In this document: in pieces, positions 1 to 8,671 of the stretch
How positions within the stretch are numbered: position 1 is the first letter of the stretch
Layout of the letters: each line of letters begins with the position of its first letter
NCBI GenBank assembly: GCA_903906425.1
Contig: CAIVKH010000002.1
Coordinates: 26,290 to 90,289, forward strand
Source: an uncultured bacterium
GTDB taxonomy: Bacteria > Verrucomicrobiota > Kiritimatiellia > CAIVKH01
Direction of reading: 5' to 3'
Length of the DNA stretch: 64,000 bases
The notes under the pieces: model-generated
Databases searched by the model: none
What the model was told of the DNA's origin: nothing
Seen by the model: only the letters and a program-made list of their open reading frames with translations
Made by a program: the position numbers and the translations under genes

Positions 1-291
1 GTGGTCGTGCTGGCCCCGCCGTTGTTCCGGATCGCCGCGCGGGATTTCGCGGGCACGCTTGGCGACTGGCGCGCCGTCGCCGGCCAGTCCGGCCGCCTCG
101 CGCACTGGCGGCCTGCGGGGCTTGCCGCCGCCTGCATCAGCGCGACAATCACTTTACCACTCGGAGTACTTTACACAACGGATGTGTCCGGCAGATGGCC
201 CTGGGCGGCGGCGCACCCCGGCGGTGGTCTTCCGGAGCTGATGGCCGGTCTTCAGGCGTTCCATCTGCTGGTCATCCTCTGGCCCGACTAG
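1..291 (+). CDS. C-terminal end of a membrane protein (5' partial)
   Basis: The frame is open from the first base to a TAG stop, so only the last 96 residues of a longer protein are visible. Two hydrophobic stretches (about residues 44-58 and 80-94) flank a Gly/Pro/Trp-rich loop, which suggests an integral membrane protein ending at or in the membrane. The GTG at base 1 is probably an internal valine. I do not recognise the family from this fragment; a transporter or a membrane glycosyltransferase would both fit. The gene is followed directly by a palindromic repeat pair and then by the codirectional GH5 gene. Confidence 0.5.
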   Translation: MVVLAPPLFRIAARDFAGTLGDWRAVAGQSGRLAHWRPAGLAAACISATITLPLGVLYTTDVSGRWPWAAAHPGGGLPELMAGLQAFHLLVILWPD

Positions 292-301
292 CCTGCGCCT
301 C

Positions 302-348
302 TTCCAATGATTGGAAGTTTGCGCGGCCGAAATTTCCAATGATTGGAA
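302..348. repeat. TTCCAATSATTGGAA repeat pair
   Basis: Two perfect copies of the 15-bp palindrome start at 302 and 334 (32 bp apart). They sit between the partial membrane gene and the GH5 gene, which run in the same direction. The spacer is GC-rich in the middle with A/T edges, as at most other loci. The pair is open in the GH5 frame, so automatic gene callers may wrongly extend that gene upstream through it. Confidence 0.97.
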
Positions 349-422
349 ATGTTCGCGAACGAATTCTTTCGGGCGGGGCGCGAAGAGGCGGGCGATGCGG
401 CGAATTTGTGGCGGAGCAAAAC

Positions 423-1892
423 ATGAAAAAAATGATCGTTCTATTCATCGCCGCCGCAGCGCTGGTCGCGACGGCCGCACCGGAGCTGCCCGACGCCACG
501 GCGGCGAAACTTCCGCGCTGGCGCGGGTTCAACCTGCTGGAAAAATTCAACGTCGGAAATGCGGGACCGTTCCACGAAGAGGATTTCCAGTTGCTCGCGG
601 AGCTCGGCTTCAATTTCGTGCGGCTGCCGATGGATTACCGGATCTGGATCAAGGATCATGACTGGAAACAAATCAATGGTGACGCGCTGAAGGAAATTGA
701 CCAGGCGGTCGAGTTTGGAAAAAAGTATGGCGTTCACACCTGCCTGAATTTCCACCGCGCGCCCGGCTATACCGTGGCGCACCCGCCCGAAGCGAAGCAG
801 CTTTGGACAAATGATGAGGCGCTGGCGGTGTGCGCGATGCACTGGGCTTATTTCGCGAAACACTACAAAGGCGTTCCGAACCGCAACGTCAGTTTCGATT
901 TGATGAACGAGCCGCCCGACGTGAAACCGGAGGTTCACGAGCACGTCGTGCGCGCGCTGGTCGAGGCGATCCGCAAGGAAGATCTGGACCGGCTGATCAT
1001 CGCCGACGGCCGCGCGTGGGGCACGAAGCCGGCGACGGAGCTGGCCGGCCTGCACATCGCACAGGCGACGCGCGGTTATGCGCCGATGCAGATTTCGCAT
1101 TACAAGGCGAGTTGGGTTCACGGCGAAAATTTTCCGATGCCGACATGGCCGATGCTCAAGGCGACGGGCATGATCTACGGGCCGGAGAAGAAGGAATACC
1201 ATTCGCCGATGATCATCGAGGGCGATTTTCACGGCGGCACATTGCGCATCCATGTCCGCGAAGTTTCGAACAGGGATGATCTCGTTGTGCGCGCCGACGG
1301 CGAACAAATTTGGAGCCACAGATTCGCGCCGGGACACGGCGATGCGGACTGCAAGAGCGTGGACAAAAACAAATCGTGGCCGTTCGGAACGTACGATCGC
1401 GACTATTCGATTCCGCTTCGCGCCGGCGTGAAGAAAATCGAACTGGTGGTCACCAACGGCGACTGGATGAGCCTGCAGGAAATCGGAATCTCAAAGCCCG
1501 GTTCGCGCGAGGTCACGCTTGGCCTTGCGCCAGATTGGGGAAAGACCAATGGCGTGATTCGTTTTGATGGCACCGCGTTCGGGACCGCGGAAACGTACAA
1601 CCGCGAGAGTCTGTGGCGCGAGATGATCGAGCCGTGGAAGGCGCTGGAAAAACAGGGCGTCGGCGTCGTGGTTGGCGAGTGGGGTTCCTACTGTTACACG
1701 CCGCACGATGTAGCGCTGCGCTGGATGGAGGACTGCCTGAAGAACTGGAAGGAGGCCGGCTGGGGCTGGGCGATGTGGAATTTCCGCGGCGGGTTCGGCC
1801 CACTCGACAGCAGCCGCTCCGACGTGAACTACGAGGACTTCCACGGCCACAAGCTTGATCGCGAAATGATGACGCTGATCCAGAAATACTGA
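423..1892 (+). CDS. Secreted glycoside hydrolase family 5 (cellulase-like)
   Basis: The 489-residue protein starts at an ATG followed by a typical signal peptide (Lys-Lys, then a hydrophobic run to about residue 19). A (beta/alpha)8 GH5 fold is indicated by the early FxRLPM strand motif (66-70), the acid/base Glu163 in the DLMNEPP motif and the likely nucleophile Glu419 in VGEWGS. Residues about 260-370 are a beta-rich insertion resembling a carbohydrate-binding or jelly-roll module placed inside the barrel. It should hydrolyse beta-1,4-glucan or mannan outside the cytoplasm. The frame is open farther upstream through the palindromic repeat, but the signal peptide fixes the start at 423. Substrate cannot be set from sequence alone. 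Confidence 0.85.
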   Translation: MKKMIVLFIAAAALVATAAPELPDATAAKLPRWRGFNLLEKFNVGNAGPFHEEDFQLLAELGFNFVRLPMDYRIWIKDHDWKQINGDALKEIDQAVEFGKKYGVHTCLNFHRAPGYTVAHPPEAKQLWTNDEALAVCAMHWAYFAKHYKGVPNRNVSFDLMNEPPDVKPEVHEHVVRALVEAIRKEDLDRLIIADGRAWGTKPATELAGLHIAQATRGYAPMQISHYKASWVHGENFPMPTWPMLKATGMIYGPEKKEYHSPMIIEGDFHGGTLRIHVREVSNRDDLVVRADGEQIWSHRFAPGHGDADCKSVDKNKSWPFGTYDRDYSIPLRAGVKKIELVVTNGDWMSLQEIGISKPGSREVTLGLAPDWGKTNGVIRFDGTAFGTAETYNRESLWREMIEPWKALEKQGVGVVVGEWGSYCYTPHDVALRWMEDCLKNWKEAGWGWAMWNFRGGFGPLDSSRSDVNYEDFHGHKLDREMMTLIQKY

Positions 1893-1904
1893 ACCGCCCG
1901 CCCG

Positions 1905-2114
1905 TCAGAAAATCAGAGTGATCAAAATCGCGGCGAGCAAAATCCCGAAAAGAACCCAGCCGACGACCGCGAGCGGCCGCGGCGGGGCCGGCGGATTCGG
2001 AAATTCGTAGTCGCAGACGGGACAGCGATTTTCGTTGATCGCAACTTCCAGCCCGCACGAAGGGCACTCGCGCGTTCCAAAATTCTTGTCCGCTTCGATG
2101 CGCATGATCTTCAC
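1905..2114 (-). CDS. Small zinc-ribbon protein with C-terminal membrane anchor
   Basis: This 69-residue protein carries CPSCG and CPVCD motifs 14 residues apart, a four-cysteine zinc-ribbon arrangement, then a short Pro-rich linker and one hydrophobic C-terminal segment (about 48-69). It is therefore predicted to be a tail-anchored membrane protein with the zinc ribbon in the cytoplasm. The start at 2114 or an internal ATG three codons later are both possible. A repeat pair lies directly upstream. Function is unknown. Two other zinc-ribbon plus membrane-segment proteins occur in this window. Confidence 0.75.
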   Translation of the reverse strand: MKIMRIEADKNFGTRECPSCGLEVAINENRCPVCDYEFPNPPAPPRPLAVVGWVLFGILLAAILITLIF

Positions 2115-2119
2115 CAGAT

Positions 2120-2166
2120 TTCCAATGATTGGAAATGACCGTCGCGCAAATTTCCAATCATTGGAA
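2120..2166. repeat. TTCCAATSATTGGAA repeat pair
   Basis: Perfect copies start at 2120 (centre G) and 2152 (centre C), exactly 32 bp apart. The pair lies 6 bp upstream of the zinc-ribbon start and downstream of the thrC stop; both genes are on the minus strand. Confidence 0.97.
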
Positions 2167-2213
2167 ATCTTCCCGATCGCCCCGCTGGATCCGCCGGCCG
2201 CAAATCCGAAACC

Positions 2214-3593
2214 TCACGAAACATGTTTTCCGATGTATTCGCGAATGGCGGCCTCGCTCGCGGGCAGCGTGACGGAGCGCGCGGGCCTGGATTTCAGTTC
2301 GTCGAGAATTGCGTGGCGCGCAACATCGCGATTGAGCGCCGTGCGAATGGCGTCGGGAAATTTCGCGGGATGCGCGGTCGCGAGGCAGATTGTCGGCGCA
2401 TCCTCCTCGAGGAATTGCTCGGCGACATGGACGCCGACGGCCGTGTGCGGATCGAGAAGACAACTGTGGCTCCGGTGATAACGCCGGATGATCGCGAGTG
2501 CATTTTCAGTGTTGCCGACGCCCGCGCGGAAAAGCGGATCAACGCCGCCGTTTTTCAGCGGCACGGACAAAGCGCCGGTCTTTGCGAAGCCCGCCATGAG
2601 TTCGCGGATGCGCGCCGGATCGTTGCCGAGCAGGTGGAAAAGATAGCGCTCGAAATTGCTCGCGATCTGGATGTCCATTGACGGGCTGATGGTCGGGACG
2701 GTTCTGCCGGTGCGATACACGCCGGTGTTGAAGAACCGCGCAAGGATGTCGTTTTCATTCGTGGCCAGAATGAGCCGGCGGACGGGCAGGCCCATTTGCG
2801 CCGCGTACCAGCCGGCGAGGATGTCGCCGAAGTTTCCGGTCGGCACCGCGAAGCAAACTTCGCGCGCGGCCGTGCGGCGCATGACGGTGAAGGCCGAGAA
2901 GAAATAATAGACAGTCTGCGCAAGCACGCGCGCCCAGTTCACTGAATTGATCGAGCCGAGCGCGTGCCGCTCTTTGAACGTCACGTCGGAAAAAATGGAT
3001 TTCATGATGCGCTGCCCGTCGTCGAATGTGCCTTCGATGGCCAGGCAGTGGACGTTCGCGTCGGTGACGGTGGTCATCTGCAATTCCTGCAGCGGCGAGA
3101 CGCGGCCCTTCGGGAACATGATGAAAATATTGACGCGTTCGCGGCCGCGCGCGCCGTGAATGGCCGCGCTGCCGGTGTCGCCGCTGGTCGCGCCGAGAAT
3201 GTTCAGCCGCCCGCCGGTGCGGCGCAAAATGTATTCGTACAAATTGCAGAGAAATTGCAGCGCGATGTCCTTGAAGGCGAGCGTGGGGCCGTGAAAAAGT
3301 TCGCAGATGTGAACCGGGCCGGCGCTGAGAACGGGCGCGATTTCGGAGTGGCGAAACGTGGAATAACTTCTCGCGATCAGATCGCGGAGGTCGCCGTCGG
3401 GCAGGTCGGTGAACAGCCGCAGAATTTCGAACGCGAGACTTTTGTAATCGAGCTCCGCCCACGCGCCGAGCCGGTCACGGACATCGGGAATCGCGGAGGG
3501 AACGAGCAGCCCGCCGTCCGGCGCGAGGCCCGTCATCACGGCGTCCTGAAAATCCATCGCCGCCGTCTGTCCGCGTGTGCTGATGTGCTGCAT
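2214..3593 (-). CDS. thrC: Threonine synthase
   Basis: The 459-residue PLP enzyme converts O-phosphohomoserine to threonine in the last step of threonine synthesis. The PLP-binding lysine is Lys108 in the LAFKD motif, preceded by the family signature HGPTLAFKD. The glycine-rich phosphate-binding region (GATSGDTGSAA) and the PTGNFGD motif are intact. Length and the N-terminal STRG motif match the longer form found in E. coli and yeast. No other threonine-pathway gene is adjacent, so it appears to be transcribed alone, convergent with nothing and divergent from fabI. Confidence 0.95.
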   Translation of the reverse strand: MQHISTRGQTAAMDFQDAVMTGLAPDGGLLVPSAIPDVRDRLGAWAELDYKSLAFEILRLFTDLPDGDLRDLIARSYSTFRHSEIAPVLSAGPVHICELFHGPTLAFKDIALQFLCNLYEYILRRTGGRLNILGATSGDTGSAAIHGARGRERVNIFIMFPKGRVSPLQELQMTTVTDANVHCLAIEGTFDDGQRIMKSIFSDVTFKERHALGSINSVNWARVLAQTVYYFFSAFTVMRRTAAREVCFAVPTGNFGDILAGWYAAQMGLPVRRLILATNENDILARFFNTGVYRTGRTVPTISPSMDIQIASNFERYLFHLLGNDPARIRELMAGFAKTGALSVPLKNGGVDPLFRAGVGNTENALAIIRRYHRSHSCLLDPHTAVGVHVAEQFLEEDAPTICLATAHPAKFPDAIRTALNRDVARHAILDELKSRPARSVTLPASEAAIREYIGKHVS

Positions 3594-3713
3594 TGGCCCG
3601 GCATACTATTCGGCCCGGCGGCGCGGTCAAATACGATCGCGGGGCGCGCCGCCGCCCGGCTTTACTCGACGCTTCCGCGCGGCTAACGTGCGCGGCGAAG
3701 TGGGAGAACATTC

Positions 3714-4532
3714 ATGAATATTTTGAGCGGCAAAACGGTTCTGGTGTGCGGCATTGCCAACGACAAGAGCATCGCGTCGGCGATCGCGCGCGCGATGTTC
3801 GCGGAGGGTGCGCGCGTGATTCTCGGTTGTATGCCGTCGCTGGTGCGCCGCGTTTCGCGGCTCGCGACGGACATCGGCAACGCGCCGGTGGTCACGTTTG
3901 ACGCGCGCAACGATGCGGAGATCGCGCAGGCGATGGAGAAAGTCTCGGCTGAATGCGGCGGGCGGCTGGACGCGCTGGTTCATTCGATTGCCTATGCGGA
4001 CATCAACGATCTCGGCGGCGAGTTTATCGGCGTTTCGCGCGGCGGCTGGCAACTCGCGCTGGACGTAAGCGCGTATTCGCTCGTCGCGTTGAGCCGCGCC
4101 GCGCGACCGCTGCTGAAGGCGTCGGGCAACGGCTCGATCATCACGATCACTTTCATCGGCGGCCGGTGCGTCGCGCCCGGCTACAACATGATGGGCGTGG
4201 CGAAGGCTGCGCTCGAAGCTTCGATGCGCTATCTGGCTTATGATCTCGGCCCGGAAGGAATCCGCGTGAATGCCATTTCGGCGGGGCCGGTCGAGACGCC
4301 GTCCTCGATGGTCGTCGAAGATTTGCAATTCGCCCGGAACGAGGTGCTCTCAATCTCGCCGCTGCAGCGCAACGTCGAGCAGGAGGATGTCGCGAAGACA
4401 GCCGTGTATCTGGGCTCCGATCTTTCCGCTGGCGTCACCGGGGCCATCGTGCCGGTGGATTCGGGAACGCACATGCTGATTCCCGGCTCGCGCGAACACC
4501 GGGCGAGACGCAGCCGTCCAGCTGCGACCTAG
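3714..4532 (+). CDS. fabI: Enoyl-[acyl-carrier-protein] reductase (NADH), FabI type
   Basis: This 272-residue short-chain dehydrogenase performs the last reduction of each fatty-acid elongation cycle. The GIANDKSIA cofactor motif (13-21) and the Tyr157-x6-Lys164 catalytic pair correspond to Tyr156 and Lys163 of E. coli FabI. The first active-site tyrosine of E. coli (Tyr146, in SYLG) is a phenylalanine here (TFIG, residue 147), a point that may alter inhibitor or substrate contacts. The final 15 residues after GTHMLIPG are Arg-rich and extend beyond the usual family end. A GGGAGA ribosome-binding site precedes the ATG. Confidence 0.93.
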   Translation: MNILSGKTVLVCGIANDKSIASAIARAMFAEGARVILGCMPSLVRRVSRLATDIGNAPVVTFDARNDAEIAQAMEKVSAECGGRLDALVHSIAYADINDLGGEFIGVSRGGWQLALDVSAYSLVALSRAARPLLKASGNGSIITITFIGGRCVAPGYNMMGVAKAALEASMRYLAYDLGPEGIRVNAISAGPVETPSSMVVEDLQFARNEVLSISPLQRNVEQEDVAKTAVYLGSDLSAGVTGAIVPVDSGTHMLIPGSREHRARRSRPAAT

Positions 4533-4542
4533 TCCGCACCGG

Positions 4543-5883
4543 CTAGCGGCCAAACCGCATCATTTTTTTCCGCTGCTGCTTCATTCGCTTCGCCATCTTT
4601 TTTGCGTCGTCGAATTTTTTCAGCAGCTCGTTCACGTCCTGAACTCTTGTCCCGCTGCCCGCCGCGATCCGGCGACGGCGGCTGCCGTTGATGACATCCG
4701 GCTTGCGGCGCTCCTTCGGCGTCATGCTGTGGATGATCGCCTCGATAGTTTTCATCTGCCTGCCCGAGTCCGCGCCGATTTGGCTTTTCAGATGTTCGGG
4801 AATACGGCCCGCACCCGGCATCATTTCGAGAATATTTTCAAGCGGGCCGAGCTTTTTCATGAAGCGCATCTGCTTGAGGAAATCATCGAGCGTGATGTCG
4901 TCCTTCATCATCTGCTCTTCCATCGCCTCGGCGTCCTTGTCGTCGAACGCCTGCTGCGCTTTCTCGACGAACGAAACGATGTCGCCCATGCCGAGAATCC
5001 GCGACGCCATGCGCTCGGGATAAAACGGCTCCAGCTTGTCCATCTGCTCGCCGACGCCCGTCATCAGCACCGGCACGCCCGTGACGTACTGCACCGAAAG
5101 CGCCGCGCCGCCGCGCGCATCGCCATCGAGCTTCGTGAGGATCAGCCCCGTCAGCCCAAGCTCCTTGTGAAACGTCTGCGCGACGTTCACCGACTCCTGG
5201 CCGATCGCCGCGTCGAGCACGAGAATTACGTTGTTCGGATTGATCGCCTCGCGCAGTTCCTTCAGCTCCTGCACCAGCTCCGCATCAATCTGGAACCGCC
5301 CGCCCGTGTCGAAAATCGCAACGTGACTTTCCAATGATTGGAACTCCTGCATGGCTCTTTTTCCAATCATTGGAACTGACTCGCCCGGCTGCGGCTTGAT
5401 GACGACATCGGCGCCGACCTGCTTGCCGAGAATTTCGAGCTGGTCCACCGCCGCGGGCCGCCGGATATCGCACGCCACGAGCGCGACGCGCTTGTGCTGC
5501 TTTTTCCAAAATGCCGCCAGCTTGCCGCTCGTTGTCGTTTTGCCCGAACCGTGCAGGCCGATCATCATGATCCGCGCCGGCCTCGGCCCGGTCAGATCGA
5601 AATCTTTTTGCTTTCCGCCGAGCAGCGCGACGAGTTCATCGTGAACGAACTTGATGAACTGCTGCCCCGGCGAAACGGAATCAAGGACTTCGAGGCCGAC
5701 GCATTTTTCGCGGACCTTGGCGATGAAATCTTTGACGACCAGAAAATTTACGTCCGCCTCAAGCAGCGCCATGCGCACTTCGCGCAGCGCGTCGGCGATG
5801 TTCTGCTCCGAAAGTTTTCCATAGCCGCGCATGTCGCGGAAAACTTTTTGCAGCGAACCCGAAAGTTTGTCGAAAAGGCCCAT
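4543..5883 (-). CDS. ffh: Signal recognition particle protein Ffh
   Basis: The 446-residue SRP GTPase binds 4.5S RNA and signal sequences and delivers ribosomes to FtsY at the membrane. It has the N domain (1-90), the G domain with P-loop GLHGSGKTTT (109-118), DIRRPAA (139-145), DTGGR (192-196) and TKLDGDARGG, and a Met-rich M domain ending in a basic MKQQRKKMMRFGR tail. Length is normal. The unusual feature is a palindromic repeat pair inside the G domain: residues 170-175 and 181-185 are encoded by it. Spacing between DIRRPAA and DTGGR is within one residue of E. coli Ffh as I recall it, so the reading frame and fold length are kept. Confidence 0.96.
   Translation of the reverse strand: MGLFDKLSGSLQKVFRDMRGYGKLSEQNIADALREVRMALLEADVNFLVVKDFIAKVREKCVGLEVLDSVSPGQQFIKFVHDELVALLGGKQKDFDLTGPRPARIMMIGLHGSGKTTTSGKLAAFWKKQHKRVALVACDIRRPAAVDQLEILGKQVGADVVIKPQPGESVPMIGKRAMQEFQSLESHVAIFDTGGRFQIDAELVQELKELREAINPNNVILVLDAAIGQESVNVAQTFHKELGLTGLILTKLDGDARGGAALSVQYVTGVPVLMTGVGEQMDKLEPFYPERMASRILGMGDIVSFVEKAQQAFDDKDAEAMEEQMMKDDITLDDFLKQMRFMKKLGPLENILEMMPGAGRIPEHLKSQIGADSGRQMKTIEAIIHSMTPKERRKPDVINGSRRRRIAAGSGTRVQDVNELLKKFDDAKKMAKRMKQQRKKMMRFGR
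5329..5375. repeat. TTCCAATSATTGGAA repeat pair inside ffh
   Basis: Perfect copies start at 5329 and 5361, exactly 32 bp apart, within the coding sequence of the SRP GTPase. On the coding strand one copy is read as FQSLE (residues 181-185) and the other falls within VPMIGK (170-175). This is the only copy in the window that lies deep inside a conserved essential domain. Confidence 0.97.
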
Positions 5884-5947
5884 GTTCAGCTCAACTTTGC
5901 ATGACAGCGATTAGGCTTTCGCCCCATGAAACAAATGCAGGCCCTTA

Positions 5948-6175
5948 TCACCGTGCCGGAACGTGGCGGGCGATACCGATGATCGAGCGAAGCGTTTCGT
6001 TCACGGAGGCGGCATCGGGGAAAACTTTGGCAACGTCCGCATCAAGGAGGACGAGATTGGTTCCGGCCCGATACCGCGCCGCATATTTTCCACGGACTGC
6101 TCCGCGAAAGAAATCCGCGCCGTAGTCCGCTTTCAAATCATCTTCACTCTGTTTTGTTTTAGCTCTCGTTTTCAT
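5948..6175 (-). CDS. brnA: BrnA-family antitoxin
   Basis: This 75-residue protein matches the BrnA antitoxin family: a basic N-terminus (MKTRAKTK), then a ribbon-helix-helix-like C-terminal half with the segment DADVAKVFPDAASVNETLRS. BrnA binds DNA and neutralises the BrnT RNase toxin. Its ATG overlaps the end of brnT by 17 bases in another frame, which indicates translational coupling within one operon. The family normally autoregulates its promoter. Confidence 0.85.
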   Translation of the reverse strand: MKTRAKTKQSEDDLKADYGADFFRGAVRGKYAARYRAGTNLVLLDADVAKVFPDAASVNETLRSIIGIARHVPAR

Positions 6176-6434
6176 ATCCCCGCCGTTCCGCCGATGCAGC
6201 TTTTCGTGCGCTGATGATTCGAATGTAATCGCCCCTGTCCGTATGTGCAACGACCAGCATGCGGTTGTTCCGGTCAACGCCAATCGTGATGAAGCGCAAC
6301 TCGCCAATCGAATGCGCCGGATCAGCTCTGGTCGCCGCCAACGGGTCGCCAAAAATTGTCGCCGCATCATCAAAGGAAACTCCGTGTTTCTTCAAACTTG
6401 AAGCGGCTTTTTTCGGATCCCACTCAAAATTCAC
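6159..6434 (-). CDS. brnT: BrnT-family toxin
   Basis: This 91-residue protein has the BrnT signature: N-terminal FEWDPKKAASSLKKHGVSFDDA, then the DxxHS...R and RIISARKA segments of the small RNase fold. The start is GTG, chosen because an AGGA box lies upstream and because the NFEWD opening is typical of the family. BrnT inhibits translation by RNA cleavage until bound by BrnA. The type II toxin-antitoxin pair lies between ffh and a sialate O-acetylesterase gene. Confidence 0.88.
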   Translation of the reverse strand: MNFEWDPKKAASSLKKHGVSFDDAATIFGDPLAATRADPAHSIGELRFITIGVDRNNRMLVVAHTDRGDYIRIISARKAASAERRGYENES

Positions 6435-6477
6435 GAATCATTTTCCTTTGCGCCTCATGTCTCCTTGCGACGCATGC

Positions 6478-8097
6478 CTAATTCGATTGCTCGGTGCTGA
6501 ACGGCTGTGCGGGCAGGCCGTCCTTATTGAAGAGATTCGCCCACGGGAATTGATTTGCCCACGCGTAGCGGACGGCGGCGGGTTTCGTCACGGACTTTTC
6601 GGAAACGATGACCGTGTCGCCTTCGATCGCCGCGTCGGCCCAGACAAATTTCTTGTCGTCGCCGGCGATGGCGAAGCCCTGGAGCTTGTCGCCGTTCTTG
6701 AACGCGAGGCCCTGGCCGGCGTGGCTGAATTTGATGACGACTTTGTCGCCCTTGATTTCGTGCGAGGCGTACATCGGGCCGTAGTATTCGGCCTTGCCGC
6801 CATAGACCGCGTTCATCGCGACCAGCGCGCCGCGCACGCCGTAGCCGGATTTGTTCACCGGATGCGTGCCGGGGCCGAGGTCGGTGCTCGTGACCATGAA
6901 CGTGTTCGGGTTTTTCATGAGCTTGAGGTAAGTCGCATGGCTGTAGCTGCCGGTGTCGGGCGGAGGCAGGGCCTTCGGCAGCTCGCTGAACTTGTTGGCC
7001 TTTTCCGTGACCGGATTCGCGTAGTCCCACGCCGGCCCGCCGCCGCTCGGCTTCTGGACATAGAGGAATGGAAAATCGCCCTGGCCCCAATCTTTGCGCC
7101 AGCCGCGGATCAGCGCGGCCATCAGCGTGACTTGATCAACGCCGACAATCGCGGTGCCGCTTTCGCCCTGATCCCACAGCACGCCGCGGATTCCGTAGCC
7201 GACGTACGGGCGGATGAACGATTCGAACAGGTTCCCGACCTTGCCGCGATCGCACTCGCCGGCGGGCGCGGGCCGGTTGGGCGCGCGGGGCGCCGCGGGC
7301 GCTTGTTTGCCTTCCTTCTTCGCAGCGTCCGCGAGCGGCTTCCACTTCGCAAATTCCTCGTCGTATTTCTTCTTCTCCGTCTCGTATTTTGCCATTTCCT
7401 TTGGCAGGTCGTAGGTCGCCGCAAATTTCTTCGCCACCGCCGCGCACGCCGCGTCGGCGCGATACATTTCCTCGCTGAGCCAGTTTCCCGACGGCGTTCC
7501 GCCGACCGCGCCGACCATCAGGCCGACCGGCACGCCGAGCTGCTTTTGCAGCGGCATCCCGAACGAAAAAAGCATCGCGCTCATTTCGCGATTATTTTCC
7601 GGCTTCGCCTCCGTCCATTTTTCGCCAGCGCCCTTGCGATGCAACCGCAGCAGCGGATACGTCCCGTTCACATTTTCGGAAAGATGCGGATCGTTGTTCG
7701 TGTAAAGCCGCGAGCCCATGTCCATGTTCGACTGCCCGCTGCCGACCCAGACCTCGCCGACGAGGATGTCCTTGAGCACGACGGCGCCGGCGGGATTCTT
7801 CGCGTCGCAAATTTTCAGATCGCGCGGCTCCGCGCTCGCGGACATCGGATCAAGTTTGACGCTCCATTTACCGCCCGCGTCGGCCTTCGCAGTTTTCTTC
7901 TGGCCGGCAAACTCGACGATGATTTCCGCGCCGGCATCGGCGGTGCCCCAAACCGGTACGGCCATGTCGCGCTGCAAAACGGCGTGGTCGGAAAATACGC
8001 CCGCCGGTTTCGGGTCCGCCGCCCGCAGGGCGGCCGGAACGGCCAGCGCCAGCACGGCGCACACGACGATACAATTTTTCGCAGAGATTTTTTTCAT
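6478..8097 (-). CDS. Secreted sialate O-acetylesterase (SGNH family)
   Basis: The 539-residue protein begins with a clear signal peptide (about 1-27) after an AAGGA box. The SGNH block I is GQSNMD (121-126, nucleophile Ser123), and the likely catalytic His is in the GTHP motif near residue 412. Residues about 210-265 are rich in Lys, Glu and Ala and predicted helical, an insertion in the catalytic domain. Relatives remove O-acetyl groups from sialic acids or plant polysaccharides, fitting the glycan-degrading theme of the window. The frame is open 24 codons upstream into the repeat pair, but the signal peptide sets the start. Confidence 0.9.
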   Translation of the reverse strand: MKKISAKNCIVVCAVLALAVPAALRAADPKPAGVFSDHAVLQRDMAVPVWGTADAGAEIIVEFAGQKKTAKADAGGKWSVKLDPMSASAEPRDLKICDAKNPAGAVVLKDILVGEVWVGSGQSNMDMGSRLYTNNDPHLSENVNGTYPLLRLHRKGAGEKWTEAKPENNREMSAMLFSFGMPLQKQLGVPVGLMVGAVGGTPSGNWLSEEMYRADAACAAVAKKFAATYDLPKEMAKYETEKKKYDEEFAKWKPLADAAKKEGKQAPAAPRAPNRPAPAGECDRGKVGNLFESFIRPYVGYGIRGVLWDQGESGTAIVGVDQVTLMAALIRGWRKDWGQGDFPFLYVQKPSGGGPAWDYANPVTEKANKFSELPKALPPPDTGSYSHATYLKLMKNPNTFMVTSTDLGPGTHPVNKSGYGVRGALVAMNAVYGGKAEYYGPMYASHEIKGDKVVIKFSHAGQGLAFKNGDKLQGFAIAGDDKKFVWADAAIEGDTVIVSEKSVTKPAAVRYAWANQFPWANLFNKDGLPAQPFSTEQSN

Positions 8098-8131
8098 GAA
8101 CATCCTTTCGACACTTCTGTGCAAAGATTTT

Positions 8132-8178
8132 CTCCAATGATTGGAAACTCTCGCGGGGCAAATTTCCAATCATTGGAA
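8132..8178. repeat. TTCCAATSATTGGAA repeat pair
   Basis: Copies start at 8132 (one mismatch, CTCC) and 8164 (perfect), 32 bp apart, between the esterase start and the FHA-gene stop on the minus strand. Confidence 0.95.
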
Positions 8179-8230
8179 AATTACGGCATCGCCCCGCGGG
8201 CGGCCGCCGGGCCGGTGCGGCGGGCGGCGG

Positions 8231-8626
8231 TCAAAGTTTCCGGACGAACGAGCTGTAGCTCTGGTTCTGCCGCGCAAGCTGGCCGATGACGGTGTTCAGG
8301 CCGTCGGCGAAGACGAACATGGTTTCGCCCGCGCAAATCGTGTCGCCGGAGCCGACGGTCTTCTCGCCCTCAATGGTGTGGCCGTTGATGGTCGTGCCAT
8401 TGCGCGATTGCAGGTCCCGGAGAATATAGCTGCCGTTCTTTTCGACGATCTCGAAGTGGCGGCGCGACATCAGCTCGTCGTTGACCTGCGCGTCGGCCTG
8501 CTCGCCGCGGCCGACGACGAGCGTCTTGCCCTTGAGGTCCCACTGCTTCACGCTGGTTCCGTCGGCATGTTTCTGGATGAGTTGTGGCACGGCTGAATCT
8601 CCAATTTGCGTTGCAATCTGGGGCAT
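8231..8626 (-). CDS. FHA-domain protein
   Basis: The 131-residue protein consists almost entirely of a forkhead-associated domain: VVGRG (37-41), SRRHFEI (54-60) and SRNGTTING (74-82) are the conserved phosphothreonine-binding loops. Such stand-alone FHA proteins bind phosphopeptides of Ser/Thr-kinase targets. Residues 1-28 form a short leader and 113-131 a Gln/Ser-rich tail. A much longer open frame continues upstream antisense to the neighbouring gene, but the start at 8626 is supported by the domain boundary and by the divergent gene beginning 46 bp away. Confidence 0.85.
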   Translation of the reverse strand: MPQIATQIGDSAVPQLIQKHADGTSVKQWDLKGKTLVVGRGEQADAQVNDELMSRRHFEIVEKNGSYILRDLQSRNGTTINGHTIEGEKTVGSGDTICAGETMFVFADGLNTVIGQLARQNQSYSSFVRKL

Positions 8627-8671
8627 TTTTTCCCACAAGGCAACCCGGTAATTTTCACGAAGGGGAAAGCC

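Noticed and set aside
302..348. Intrinsic terminators formed by the TTCCAAT palindromes
   Set aside because: A single copy cannot form a stable hairpin with a proper loop, there is no T-run after the copies, and the loci also occur at divergent starts.
6259..8289. Plus-strand 676-codon open frame opposite the sialate O-acetylesterase gene
   Set aside because: It is a shadow of the real gene, with Arg/Ala-rich composition and no recognisable domain. High GC makes such antisense frames common here.
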